Numbered from the stretch's first letter, positions 9,561 to 20,389 are shown. The stretch is 64,000 bases of DNA from Epithemia pelagica (GCA_946965045.2 OX337236.1:2108001-2172000); one strand, 5' to 3'. Program-made: numbers and translations. The notes: a model not told the origin generated them from the sequence alone.

Positions 9561-11493
9561 ATGACAGCATCTTCAACGACAACGACTGCCTCCACAATTG
9601 GTAGTATGGATGACTGGAATGTGGATGTTGTGTTGCAGGTGCTTCCTTACTTGACCTTTTTGGATGTCAATCGCTTCCAGTTGACATCGCGTCGCTATTG
9701 GTATTTGGTTCAGGAATACCGTCGTCTCTGGCACATTCCCAACATGGTCACCATGACTAGAGAGGATGTGCGATCGACAGCCTACAGCAGAAATATACAA
9801 GGAATGATGCAATACGCGGTCCATCATAAATTGCAAACTTCGCCCAACTTTCTTTTCGCTAGCTTTGAACCGCAGAGTGCCTTACCACGAGATTTGCCGG
9901 GATAGATTCCCTCCGACTGTGTCGTTTTGGGGACAATATCCGCCATTTTGCAAGCCACCGTTCCCATTCGCGTGATCGGCCCTGAAGATGGACTCTTGCT
10001 CGCCACCCTACCACCCAATTCCACGTAACCGTTTAGTTTTTCCACTACTAGAGAAGAAGGACTACCTCGATCGTCCTCTGCGAACACGATCAGCTCCACA
10101 ACTTTGGCTGCCACCCGTCACTTGATTCAACAATTGCAAACTCACGCAATGCAGTATTTTAACGGCAAAAATCCCTCGGCAATCGTGTTGCATGGCTTAA
10201 ACTGTGGAGAAAACCAAATCGATCACGTTTTGGCAACCTTGCAACAAGCCTTCCCCCAAACCGCTTTGGTCGGTGGCTTGTGCCAGGGAGGCATCGTATC
10301 CGAGTCTTTTGACTCTTCCACAACTGTAAAACAACTGGGAACAATGTCTTCCGGCGGAATTGAGAGAATGGTACTGGTCTTTGGGTGGGCGTGAATACAG
10401 AGCGTCGCGGAGATGGACCCAAGAGGAATTGAAGGATCGCTTGCGACAAATGTTGCACAAAAGATCCTATCGATTGCGTTTCGTATCCTACGGGGATGTA
10501 CAGGGCAAACCTCAGAGTAGTGTTGTTTTTGGAGTGGCACTTTTCAATGTTCCAATACAAGCTCTCGTGTCGCAAGGCTTCGAATCCTTGACGCTTCCAA
10601 GATCACAACTACCATCCAATCCCAACACCACACCGCTACCAGCCACGGCCTTGGCCAGTCGTAACTTTGTAGTTTATCAAGCTGCCTTTTATCGTCCGGG
10701 TCAGGATGGGTACATATTTCAAGGCGATCCTCCCTCTACTAATGATGAGGGACAACCGATAATCGTTCCAGATTCCTCTCTATATGGCTTCCCCTCGTAT
10801 CATATGGTTCGACAAATTCGCAATACGGATACAGGAGAGGTCTACACACCAACCGAATTGCAAAGCCAATATGGCGCTCCGGCCTTGATTGGAATGCAAC
10901 GTTCTTGTGAAAATGGATTTACCTTGTATGAACCTCATGCAATATCCGACCAATACGATGCTTACATCATTTTGCATCCCGGCCCGGAACCAGTTGAGGA
11001 TGGTCCGGAAACAGCATCGCTCGAGGGAAGCTTGATCGATTTGTTTCATCATCCAACGGCACAAGCTTTTGTCCAGGATATAGGACGGAAGCTCCACGCA
11101 GTGCAAGCACAACAAAATGACGTCTTGGGTGCTCTGATCGTTAGCTCGAGTTCCTTCATGGAAGTACAAGAGGCCTTCAAATTTGCCGATGTCTTTCCTC
11201 AAGTCCCGTGTTTGGGTTGGTACGCCCATCGCCAGCTTGGTCCACCACTAGTTGTAGGTGGGGTGAGCAGTGGTACAAGTCAATTGGAGCATGATGAGCA
11301 TCGACAACGAGCCGGTGTCCATAGCGATGCAGCCGTCTTTGTACTGTTTGTTACCCCGCCCCAACAACCAGCTTCATTTGCTTCCTTGTCCAATGCAGAC
11401 ATTCAAGACGATCCCGAAACTATTCAACGAGCGATTCAATCACACTTGTTGCGTGCACGACGGCCCAACAACCAGCGGCAAGACTCAAAGATT
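9561..11493 (+). pseudogene. F-box/FIST copy 2, broken
   Basis: Starts at ATG 9561 with an intact F-box region (residues about 15-55). Relative to the paralogs it has a Trp-to-stop change (TAG at 9903-9905, in the conserved PGWIPSDC region), a second stop (TAA near 10026, where paralogs have Tyr), and an extra base near 10347-10355 in the MSRSELREWY region. After that insertion the correct frame is open from 10360 onwards and encodes the C-terminal FIST_N and whole FIST_C part. No stop codon ends the gene: after RARRPNNQRQ the frame runs straight into copy 3. The 5' half therefore cannot make a full protein, but the 3' half is still an open frame. Confidence 0.8.
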
Positions 11494-13403
11494 TGCAGTA
11501 TGGATGACTGGAATGTCGATGCGGTGTTGCGGGTGCTTCCCTTCTCGTCCTTGTCGGATTCAAATCGTTTCCAGTTGACTTCGCGTCGCTATTGGTATTT
11601 GGTGCAGGAATACCGTCGCCTTCACACCCCCAACATGGTCACCATCACCAGAGAGGATGGGCGATCAGGCTACCGTTGCACCAAATATGCACATGGAATG
11701 ATGCAATACGCAATCCATCATAAATTGCAAACTCCACCCAACTTTCTTGTCGCTAGTTTTGAACGGTCGAGTACCTTACGACGAGAGTTACCGGGCTGGA
11801 TTCCATCCGACTGTGTTGTTTTGGGGACAATGTCCGCTATTCTGCAAACGACTGTTCCTATTTGCTCAATCGGCCCTGAAGATGGACTCTTGCTCGCCAC
11901 CCTACCACCCAATTCCATCTATCCGTTTACTTTTACCACTACTGGAGAAGCAGGATCACCTACATCATCCTCTGCGAACTCGATAAGCTCCACAACTTTG
12001 GCTGCCACCCGTGACTTGATTCAACAAATACAATCTCACGCAACACATTTTTTTGATGGCAAAAATTCCTCGGCAATTTTTATACATGGGATAGAACATA
12101 GAGAGAATCAAGTCGATCACGTTTTGGCAACCTTGCAACAAGCCTTCCCCCAGACCACCTTGGTCGGTGGCTTGTGCCAAGGGGGCTTCGTATCCGAGTC
12201 TTTTGACTCTTCAACAACAGCAGCCCGGTTGGACACAATGTCTAGGTCGGAATTGAGAGAATGGTACTTGTCGTTGGGTGGGCGCGAATACATAGCGTCG
12301 CGGAGATGGACCGAAGAGAAATTGAAGAATTGTGTGCGACCAATGTTACACAAAAGATCCTATCGATTGCGTTTCTTTTCATACGAATATGTATATGGCG
12401 ACCCTGAGAGTAGTGTTGTTTTTGGAGTGGCACTTTTCAATGTTCCGGTACAAGCCGTTGCGTCGCAAAGCTTCGAATCCTTGACGCTTCCAAGATCACA
12501 ACTACCATCCAATCCCAACACCACACCGCTACCAGCCACGGCCTTGACCAGTCGTAACTTTGTAGTTTATCAAGCTGCCTTTTATCGTCCGGGTCAGGAT
12601 GGGTACATATTTCAAGGCGATCCTCCCTCTACTAATGATGAGGGACAACCGATAATCGTTCCAGATTCCTCTCTATATGGCTTCCCCTCGTATCATATGG
12701 TTCGACAAATTCGCGATACGGATACAGGAGAGGTCTACACACCAACCGAATTGCAAAGCCAATATGGCGCTCCGGCCTTGATTGGAATGCAACGTTCGGG
12801 TGAAAATGGATTTACCTTGTATGAACCTCATGCAATATCCGACCAATACGATGCTTACATCATTTTGCATCCCGGCCCGGAACCAGTTGAGGATGGTCCG
12901 GAAACAGCATCGCTCGAGGGAAGCTTAATCGATTTGTTTCATCATCCAACGGCACAAGCTTTTGTCCAGGATATAGGACGGAAGCTCCACGCAGTGCAAG
13001 CACAACAAAATGACGTCTTAGTGCACTGATCGTTGGCTCCTCTGATTCGTCCTTGGATGTACAAGAGGCCTTCAAATTTGCCGATGTCTTTCCTCAAGTC
13101 CCGTGTTTGGGTTGGTACGCCCATCGCCAGCTTGGTCCACCATTAGTTGTAGGTGGGGTGAGCAGTGGTACAAGTCAATTGGAGCATGATGATCATCGAC
13201 AACGAGCCTGTGTCCATAGCGATGCTGCCGTCTTTGTCCTGTTTGTTACCCCGCACCAACAACCACCTTCATTTGCTTCCTTTTCCAATGCAGAAATTCA
13301 CGACGATGCCGACACTATTCAACGAGCGATTCAATCACACTTGTTGCGTGGACGACGGCCCATCAACCAACAGCAAGATGTTGGGAGACTGGAAACTGAC
13401 TGA
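11494..13403 (+). pseudogene. F-box/FIST copy 3, fused in frame behind copy 2 and frameshifted near its end
   Basis: The F-box (MDDWNVDAVLRVLPFSSLSD from 11500) and nearly all of FIST are intact. The frame is continuous with the 3' half of copy 2, so one 889-codon frame (10360-13029) encodes FIST, F-box, FIST. A one-base deletion near 13018-13021, relative to copy 2 at about 11126, shifts the frame and ends it at 13029. The original C-terminus continues in another frame from 13053 (AFKFADVFPQVPCLGWYAHR) to the stop at 13403. Copy 3 lacks its own upstream block, consistent with unequal crossing-over between neighbouring copies. Whether the fused frame is expressed is unknown. Confidence 0.75.
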
Positions 13404-13598
13404 CTTGGCTTATTTGTCGATGAGTATGCGTTCCAGTTTGGTGGACGATCTCTCTATTTTCGGTAAATGTCATAGTATGTCTACAAAACACACACAAACT
13501 TGTAATCTAAGTTGCCTGTACAGCACAATTTTACTAGGTTTCAACATATTGCTGAAGGAAAACATTCTTCAAAACTTTCGTGTGAAGTACTCTTTTAC

Positions 13599-14577
13599 AT
13601 GTCTGACGTACCCGAACCAGAACTGGATTTACGAGCACAACGACTCAGTCGCTTGTCGCTAGACGAATCTTTAAGGGAGCGTGCTTTGGAGAGACATCAC
13701 CAAAACAAAGTTCGGCAACGCGAGGCGGCTTTCGCGAGGCGAAAGACCAGCTTGAGAAGGATCATCAAGAAGAGATTGACCGAGACGAAGACGCATTTTG
13801 GAACCAAAAGGAGTCCATCAACCAGGAATTCGCAGCCCTACGACAGTCCCTCCTAGAGGAAGGAGAAGATATTGTGCAACAATCGGAAGCAGAAGGTGTG
13901 TCGCCCTTGCAATCTCGTATTTCAGGGATTGCTGACTCCCAGATACACCCATTAGGGTGGCAAGTGCTCAACTCAACAGTGATCGAATCCCAATTGGAAC
14001 CAAGGTGGTCGTCATCACCAAAGTGAAGTTAGCCGGCATCCAGCCACAGACATCAAGCAAACCAGCAAGGACTGGTGTCTGATCAGCGTGTGGAATCCGG
14101 TGAATTGGACCCACGAAGAGTTCCGTCGCAAACGTACAAGTTTACGATACGCCCACAATGAGTAGTCGTTCAAGCAGTGGCAACAGCCAGGGACGAAACA
14201 ACCCAACACCAGACCGCACAACATCAACAAGCGGATCAGTGCAATCACAAAGCAATGGTGGACGAGGGGGATGCGGTGGACAAGGACGTGGTCGTGGCCG
14301 TGGTCCATCATCTTTCAAAGGACAAGAACCAAGCCTCAGCAACTGTACATTCAACTATGCAGAGGAGGCACAATCAAAGTGGTATTTAAAAAACATCAAA
14401 CTTTTGGTGGGCTCTATCGGTAGCCACCATACCAAGTACAATCTGCTATTTCAACGGGTAATCGAACAGCTAGATCCTCAAGACCAAAAACCGGTCGACC
14501 CACCAAGCAACCCAAAGGACATTATCCAAATGGAAGAGTGGAAGCTCAAGTACAAGGAGTGCCAAGAAAAGGTGTGA
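13599..14577 (+). pseudogene. gag-like region of degenerate copia element
   Basis: The ATG at 13599 opens a charged, coiled-coil-like segment (LRERALERHHQNKVRQREAA). About one base is out of register near 13738, after which the same type of sequence continues in another frame (KDQLEKDHQEEIDRDEDAFW) to a TGA near 14026. A further frame from 14158 to 14577 has a Gly/Arg-rich stretch (GGRGGCGGQGRGRGRG) followed by a gag-like helical segment. The region is broken by at least one frameshift and stops. Confidence 0.5.
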
Positions 14578-14944
14578 GCTTATGCTGACTTTCGGTCCTC
14601 TTGCTTCAGTCTCTTACTTGGCCAGTGCACCAACATTCTTAAAGACAAATTGAAGGCCAAGCCTGAATATGGGCAACTACTGAACAATTAAGATGGTGTG
14701 GGACTACTGAAGTTGATCAAAACCACTACGTTCACGTATGATTCTGATTGTATCTACAAGGGCGTGGCTTGGCATCATTTGAAAGCAGAATTTTATGGAC
14801 TGAAACGTCAACTCAGGGCCAAGCTCAAGGTCTTGAATGAGATGAAATCAAGTTGTACGATGACGACTTTCTGGCGGATATCGCACAAAAGAATGAGCGA
14901 GAGCATGATAAAGCCAACGGTGCTGATCGGAATGAGGCACAAGA

Positions 14945-15655
14945 ATGCATGGCAATAACAAAGACTACGAGGCCCATCTGCGGAACTCGTTCCTAGACGG
15001 AGTGAACTACTACCCCATGTCGCTGGCAGACGCGCGGGCCGTGCTTGACAATAGAATGTCAACCATATCAACTGTCAATCACCAACAACAACAACGATCA
15101 GAGAACAATTACACATCAAATGCCACAGGAGTGGATTACAACAACACAACGACAACCCATGGATCCTCCACGGATAGCATTAGTGAAATGAGCTCGTCTC
15201 ATCAGAGCGGTGGCAACAATACAAATGGTTCGAGTCAACCACATATTGAGAATGACTGTTCACCCTCTCGTTCATCTAACTCACATGTATCTTTTGGATC
15301 TTCTTCACAGGCCACAATTCCACGAACGTGGATTCTGTTGGATAATCAATTGTCCGTTGATATCATTTCCAACCCAGCACTTGTCACCATCATCAAGACC
15401 TCCAAGCATCTAATTACCATCACCAGTCATGCTGGGTCCAAAATGATCCACCAAGAAGCAACTCTACCTGGTTATGGCCGTGTGTGGTTCGATCCCACCG
15501 GCCCAGCCAACATCCTCTCATTATATAATTTGCATGAAGACTACACCGCTTCCTACGACAGCCAAGAAACAAATATATTCCGGCTACATCATCGACAGTC
15601 AGGTCGAGAATTCGAATTCCATCCGAGCTCACAGGGCCTATATTACCTAGACTAG
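14945..15655 (+). CDS. Copia protease-like region
   Basis: 236 codons. Polar N-terminus with polyQ and polyN, then IPRTWILLDNQLSVDIISNP. WILLDNQ occupies the place of the retroviral-type aspartic protease active site and is found in many diatom copia polyproteins in place of DSGA. The segment ends GREFEFHPSSQGLYYLD. It is followed by a short gag-pre-integrase-like frame (15683-15970), so protease and integrase are no longer in one frame. Confidence 0.6.
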   Translation: MHGNNKDYEAHLRNSFLDGVNYYPMSLADARAVLDNRMSTISTVNHQQQQRSENNYTSNATGVDYNNTTTTHGSSTDSISEMSSSHQSGGNNTNGSSQPHIENDCSPSRSSNSHVSFGSSSQATIPRTWILLDNQLSVDIISNPALVTIIKTSKHLITITSHAGSKMIHQEATLPGYGRVWFDPTGPANILSLYNLHEDYTASYDSQETNIFRLHHRQSGREFEFHPSSQGLYYLD

Positions 15656-15966
15656 TATGCTCAATTTAGTAAAACGCCTTTTGTGTTTACCATCGCTACT
15701 GTTAGTGAAAATGAATCCAGATATTCACAAGCAGACGTGCATCGAGCCCGACAAGCAAGAGATCTCCAAGTCAAGCTGGGACGTCCTTCAACAAGAGACT
15801 TCATTAAGTGGACTGATCGATCTCTGTTGCCCAACAATCCCGTCACAAGCGCCGACATTCGTTTGGCCGAAAAGATTTATGGACCGGAACTTGGAGCATT
15901 GAAAGGAAAAACTACAAGGAGAAAATCACCTATCGTACCTTCACATCCTCCAAGTACAAAGAGATC

Positions 15967-17397
15967 ATGATCGGGATGGACATCATGCATGTAAACGACG
16001 TCCCGTTCTTAGCTACTATCTCCAAGAACATCTATTTCTCCACCATTGAAGCTCTGCCGGATATGAATGGTCCAACGATTATAGATCAAGTCCAAAGAAC
16101 AATCAACGTCTACAGAAGAAGGAATCTCCGACCACGCATGTTGTTTCTAGACGGTGCTTTCAGATCCCCTGCTTTAGAGGATGCCCTAGCACCTCTCGGT
16201 GTGACTCCTAATACCACTGGGAGAGATGAGCATGTGGGACTGATTGAACAACAAATCAGAACCATAAAAGAACGAATGCGTGCTACATACAATATGTTGC
16301 CTTTCGATCAGATTCCTAAAGCCATGATCATCGAATTAGCTAAATCAGCTGTGTTTTGGCTGAATGCATTTCCTCATCCAAGAGGAATTTCTGACACGCT
16401 TAGTCCGCGAACCATCATCACTGGTGAGACCATTGATCATCAACGTCATTGTCGCTATACCTTTGGGGATTATGTTCAACTACAGGAGGAACATGACAAC
16501 TCCACGAACCCCCGAACCATTGGTGGCATTGCCTTACGCCCCACTGGCAATCGGCAAGGAAGTTATGACTTTTTCAATTTGTCAAGTGGACGAGTTGTAA
16601 CACGCAACTACGCCACAAAGCTACCGATGCCTGAAGAGGTCATCAAGAGGGTACACACCTTAGCAGAGGCACAGAGGATGATGCCCGGCTTGGCATTTGG
16701 GAACCGGGATAATAGAATTGTCATGTTTGACGATGACAATCCAATGATGCAGGATGATGATGAGGATCCTTATGAGCCACCAGCCGATGCAATGGAAGCA
16801 AATGAGGACACCCTCCATTACGACTATCCCGTCGAGGAAGGAGAAGTGGAGCAATTACAAAAATACAATGAGCCCATTCAGGGCGATCCTCCCATGGAAT
16901 TCCATGACTTGGTACAGGACGAAAATCAAGGAGTGGCAATAGAGCCAATCCAAGGAGTGCAAGACGTGATTGAGATACATGATGTGCCTCAACCTGGCAC
17001 AAATCAAGGAGTGAATCAAGAGTTCCCCGATGTGGAACAGGAGTTGGGTCATGAGACGGATTTGGAGTCGGAACAGGATGAAGAGCTGGAGTTGGTAATG
17101 GATGTGGATGATGGAAACAATGATATGATTGATCCAACAGTGGTGGCCGAAGAAGTTGATGAGACGGAATTGCTTGACAATATGGTTGAGCAGCAAGAAG
17201 TAGACGATAGCATGGTTTTAGAGGATGATCTTGAACAAGCCACTGACGTGCTACAACAAGGCACCGATACGGAACCGGAGGAGACTGCACAAGTAGTGGG
17301 TACAGACAAGAGCAATCCAACTCCTCGACTGATCAGTCGGACCCTCTTCCCTTTCAAACAAATTTGGGACACCATATACTGCAGCCCATTCCAATGA
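15967..17397 (+). CDS. Copia integrase core with acidic linker
   Basis: 476 codons. Starts at MIGMDIMHVNDVPFLATISK (core Asp), continues with the second Asp region (RPRMLFLDGAF) and an Glu-bearing helix (EHVGLIEQQIRTIKERMRA). Residues about 250-460 are very acidic and low in complexity, as in the linker before copia reverse transcriptase. The frame then stops at 17397 with no RT. A remnant enzyme, unlikely to act alone. Confidence 0.65.
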   Translation: MIGMDIMHVNDVPFLATISKNIYFSTIEALPDMNGPTIIDQVQRTINVYRRRNLRPRMLFLDGAFRSPALEDALAPLGVTPNTTGRDEHVGLIEQQIRTIKERMRATYNMLPFDQIPKAMIIELAKSAVFWLNAFPHPRGISDTLSPRTIITGETIDHQRHCRYTFGDYVQLQEEHDNSTNPRTIGGIALRPTGNRQGSYDFFNLSSGRVVTRNYATKLPMPEEVIKRVHTLAEAQRMMPGLAFGNRDNRIVMFDDDNPMMQDDDEDPYEPPADAMEANEDTLHYDYPVEEGEVEQLQKYNEPIQGDPPMEFHDLVQDENQGVAIEPIQGVQDVIEIHDVPQPGTNQGVNQEFPDVEQELGHETDLESEQDEELELVMDVDDGNNDMIDPTVVAEEVDETELLDNMVEQQEVDDSMVLEDDLEQATDVLQQGTDTEPEETAQVVGTDKSNPTPRLISRTLFPFKQIWDTIYCSPFQ

Positions 17398-17399
17398 AT

Positions 17400-17540
17400 C
17401 ATGGGTGGTGTCATCGGAGCTCCTGCTATCTATGCATGATCATCGGGACGGGTGGAAGCCATCCTGTAACCAGTTACGGATGTGTTCAATGTCAACATTG
17501 CTTCCACCCCGAATGTTTCTCGATATATCACAACAGCTGG
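17400..17540 (+). pseudogene. C-terminal zinc-finger remnant resembling piggyBac transposase
   Basis: The frame covering 17364-17702 contains CYLC, then YGCVQCQHCFHPECFSIYHN, the CxxC...CxxC...C...YH spacing of the Cys-rich C-terminus of piggyBac-type (DDE_Tnp_1_7) transposases. Nothing upstream of it encodes a DDE domain. It runs straight into the long repeat at 17556-17852. Assignment is by motif only. Confidence 0.35.
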
Positions 17541-17555
17541 AAGGTAGTATATCGG

Positions 17556-17852
17556 CATCCGCTCCGCGGAGTGGGGCGGCACGAGGAGGGGGAAGCAGAT
17601 TTGGCGGTCCCCGACGAGGAGCTATTGCCCTTCTCGGAGTCAATAGCCCCGACAAGTGCCCCCACGACCAGGTCTCCAAGTCCCCCCCCCCCCCTCAATT
17701 AACTGTCACACTTTTTTCCCAGGACTGTTTTTTGCTCCGCACTACCTTTTTACGAGCTCATAATCCTCTGCACTTGCTCCCGCCACCGTCGTGGGCAATA
17801 TAAGGCTATATTAGACGAAAATCCTACTTCCATTCCGAGGAGCTATAGTAGC
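17556..17852 (+). repeat. Long inverted repeat, left copy
   Basis: Nearly matches the reverse complement of 28446-28816 over its whole length; the right copy has about 75 extra bases. Contains GACGAGGAGCTATTGCCC, a C-run, TTAACTGTCACAC and ends GAGGAGCTATAGTAGC. It adjoins a piggyBac-like C-terminal remnant, so it may be the 3' terminal region of such an element. Confidence 0.75.
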
Positions 17853-18222
17853 CATGTACAACCACAGGTGCCTTGTAATTCGAGACCATTTAGAAGAGTT
17901 CTGGAATGAGGACTCTCACATGTTAGAATGTAACATGGAGGGGTCCAACACTCCCAGCAAGGAGGACATTTAGAATAACCAACAAGAACGACGCAGCAAA
18001 GGCATCTGCGTGAAAGAGTCAGAGGTTAGGGAGTTTAGAGAAACGGAAGACTAAAAGAGGACCAAGACAAGAGGACCAATACAACAACGTACCAAAGCAA
18101 AAGGAATATATGTGAATTGCATACAAAATCAAACTTAGGATCATAACATGTAATGAACCAATTAGGAAGGAACAAGAATAGTAATAACGAAGTAATAGTA
18201 TTATAAGGAATACCAATACAAA
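17853..18222. other. Unassigned sequence in transposon block
   Basis: AT-rich, no coding frame or repeat recognised. Confidence 0.4.
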
Positions 18223-18765
18223 TTATTCATTATCATTATCGGACGACGAACTGGTAAGTATGTCACCTCTCTCATCACGCTCTGCTTTGTCATGGTATGC
18301 AGCATTCATCTCAGAGGGTGTTGGGCCATTGCAAAATCCAACATATTCTCCTTTAGGATCCGGATACATCTTGTGAATAATGGTCTTGACACACTGTGGA
18401 ATGCAAACTCGATTCCATCGTCCCAAGCTCCCATACTTCGGAGCAATGTAGAACTTGTAGGGATGGTGTCGAGTCGCTCTGTGATGTCCTTGGTTGCGTT
18501 TATGTGCTTCGGATCCAGCGGTTTCCAAGGCAACTTTGTAAGTAACTCCGTCACATGGAGCAAGACCGCATTCATCACAAATCAAATCATTTTCGGGCTT
18601 GATAAAGGATGACATGACAGCTGAGGGTTTCGAGTCACCAGTTTTCTCGCTGTCTTCTGTGTTGCCATAAGAGGGTATGTCACTCTCGTCCTCTTTCTCT
18701 TCTGTACCTGTTTGTTTTCTTCTTCTGCTTGTCTTTATCGACCATTTTCTTAACGTCGGAGTCAA
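18223..18765 (-). CDS. Small Cys/His-rich protein of unknown function, transposon-associated
   Basis: About 180 residues, family not recognised. The N-terminal 60 residues are charged and disordered. Residues about 62-70 hold CDECGLAPC, followed by His/Arg-rich sequence (HKRNQGHHRATRHHPYKFYI), a conserved-looking NRVCIPQCVKTIIHKMYP and GEYVGFC, and an acidic Ser-rich tail. The spaced Cys and His suggest a metal-binding fold. It lies between transposon remnants and may be element cargo rather than a host gene. The first residue of the frame (position 18765) is not certain as the start. Confidence 0.45.
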   Translation of the reverse strand: MTPTLRKWSIKTSRRRKQTGTEEKEDESDIPSYGNTEDSEKTGDSKPSAVMSSFIKPENDLICDECGLAPCDGVTYKVALETAGSEAHKRNQGHHRATRHHPYKFYIAPKYGSLGRWNRVCIPQCVKTIIHKMYPDPKGEYVGFCNGPTPSEMNAAYHDKAERDERGDILTSSSSDNDNE

Positions 18766-18940
18766 TTACCTTTTGGTTGATTGCTTGAAGATTGATTGTT
18801 TCGTTCTTCTTCTGGGCTTGCTGTAACAGCTCACCACCCAACGGACTCAGGAAAAGTGGAGAGGACGAGGCCTTACACACATGCTTGTAGTTCGCAATGT
18901 CGTTGTCGTCTATATATATCGATTGTGATTCCGAAGAAGG

Positions 18941-19090
18941 TGTGTCTGGCCGTCCTCTCGCGTCGGGCGCGCCCGGCTTGTCGGGAGAATGACTCGACAG
19001 GCAATTGTCTTGTCGGGCATGCGCCCTCGTTGACCATTGCCCTCCTCGTCATTCTACCCTCCGCGCCGGACGGTCCCTCCTTGAAAGGAC
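18941..19090 (-). repeat. 150-bp GC-rich inverted repeat, copy beside 5' LTR
   Basis: Matches the reverse complement of 25718-25867 along its full 150 bp. Contains GGGCGCGCCCGGCTTGTCGG and ends CCTTGAAAGGAC, 9 bp before the 5' LTR. Confidence 0.8.
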
Positions 19091-19099
19091 TCGACCTAC

Positions 19100-19277
19100 T
19101 GTTTATTACGTATCGAACGTGACTCGTCATATCACGGGAATGGAACGTTCCAGGAACGTTCCTTTAGTATTTTACCTCCTACTGGTGTACTTGTCGGTCA
19201 AGGGAAAAGTAGATGTAACTTGTGCTTAGTCTTTTCTTAACAAAGTGAACTTGCTCTCTACCGACGTAGATAAGTGA
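19100..19277 (+). repeat. 5' LTR of copia element
   Basis: Begins TGTTTATTACG and ends TAAGTGA. Bases 19100-19171 match 25628-25699, 19165-19241 match 28006-28082, and 19253-19277 match 29544-29568. Contains the palindrome GGAACGTTCCAGGAACGTTCC. Confidence 0.8.
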
Positions 19278-19291
19278 GTTTATCAGACCCA
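19278..19291 (+). other. Probable primer-binding site
   Basis: GTTTATCAGACCCA directly follows the LTR end and resembles TGGTATCAGAGC, the initiator-tRNA-type primer site of copia elements. The match is partial. Confidence 0.4.
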
Positions 19292-19324
19292 CGGCTGTGG
19301 AAGTGAAGAGACCCCAGAAGTAGA

Positions 19325-20389
19325 ATGACTACTACGACGCGTGCGACGACGAAAGCTGCGGCGGCAACCGCCGCTGGAGGAGGTGGAGAAGAAGGGACGG
19401 GTGGAAGCGGAACGACGGGGACTACCACGGGTGGTTCTGGTCGTCCGAAGGTGAGTGAACGTGGAACAGGGAATCGGAAACCAAGCGACGCACCTGGTGC
19501 AAGCGCGAGTGGCAAGAAACCGGCTGCGAAACCAGCTCCGAAACCGGCCCCAAGGGTTCCCGGGACCGGTGGCGATACTCGCGGCGGGATGAGGCGAGGA
19601 GAGGAAGGCGCCGGAGTGGGAACTCCAGAGGAACGCGCCAGAGGGAGCGCAACAGCGCCGGACGATAGCGCTGGAGTAGGTGCAGGAGCACCGAGAGGAA
19701 GTGCCTATGGCACTGGAGTCGGCGCAGGAGCGCCGGGAGGAAGCGCTGAGGGAGGTGCTGCAGCACCGGAGGCAGGCGCAGGAGTGCCCGGAGGTGGAGG
19801 TGACGGTGGGGGTGCACCGGGAGGAGGCGCAGGAGCGCCGGGAGGAGGAGGTGCAGGAGCACCAGGAGAAGGTGCAGGAGCACCAGGTGGTGGTGGAGGA
19901 GCACCAGGCGGAGGCGGAGGAGCACCAGGAGGCGGGGGAGGCGGGGGTGGTGGACCAGCTGGACCGCCACCGCCGCTCTCCGCGGTAGGGATGGCTTTGA
20001 CTGTCTGTGGGGCCAATCCCTTCGAGATTTATGCGCTCGAGTTTACCAAGCGGTTGAACACGATGGAGTCGTATGGGCGAATGACTGCGGACGACGTCAC
20101 GCAGCTCGCGTCGAGACTGGAGAAACGCCCGTACCCGTACACTGTGTCCCTTCCTACAAGCGTAGTCAAGAACATCCAGGGCTTGTGTTTCTGGTCAGCC
20201 CGTGCGCGTCGACAAGGACGAATTATCCGTAATGGAGATTTCGACCAGTACGAACTCTCGGAAGCCTTGGATGGCATGGAAATTCAAGCTGAGAAGTCTG
20301 TTGCACCTGATATTAAACCCCCTCAAAGAAGAGAATTGGGAGGAATGGTCCCAAGAATTTCAGACATACCTGTCCCACATCCCAGGTAA
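19325..20389 (+). CDS. gag N-terminal frame with Gly-Ala-Pro repeats
   Basis: 354 codons from ATG 19325. Residues 1-90 are Thr/Gly/Lys rich. Residues about 100-215 are low-complexity and collagen-like (repeats of GAPGGG and GAGAPGG). From about 222 a structured gag segment begins (MALTVCGANPFEIYALEFTK). The expected continuation LKEENWEEWSQEF lies in the +1 frame. The register changes at a run of five C (20317-20321), so the frame ends at 20389 without reaching the rest of gag. Confidence 0.7.
   Translation: MTTTTRATTKAAAATAAGGGGEEGTGGSGTTGTTTGGSGRPKVSERGTGNRKPSDAPGASASGKKPAAKPAPKPAPRVPGTGGDTRGGMRRGEEGAGVGTPEERARGSATAPDDSAGVGAGAPRGSAYGTGVGAGAPGGSAEGGAAAPEAGAGVPGGGGDGGGAPGGGAGAPGGGGAGAPGEGAGAPGGGGGAPGGGGGAPGGGGGGGGGPAGPPPPLSAVGMALTVCGANPFEIYALEFTKRLNTMESYGRMTADDVTQLASRLEKRPYPYTVSLPTSVVKNIQGLCFWSARARRQGRIIRNGDFDQYELSEALDGMEIQAEKSVAPDIKPPQRRELGGMVPRISDIPVPHPR

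Larger units (their letters stand above)
13599..17397 (+). mobile_element. Degenerate Ty1/copia retroelement lacking RT and RNase H
   Basis: A series of collinear open frames encodes gag-like, protease-like and integrase modules in copia order. It then stops after the acidic linker that normally precedes reverse transcriptase. No LTRs were recognised at either end. Individual pieces are listed separately. Confidence 0.7.
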
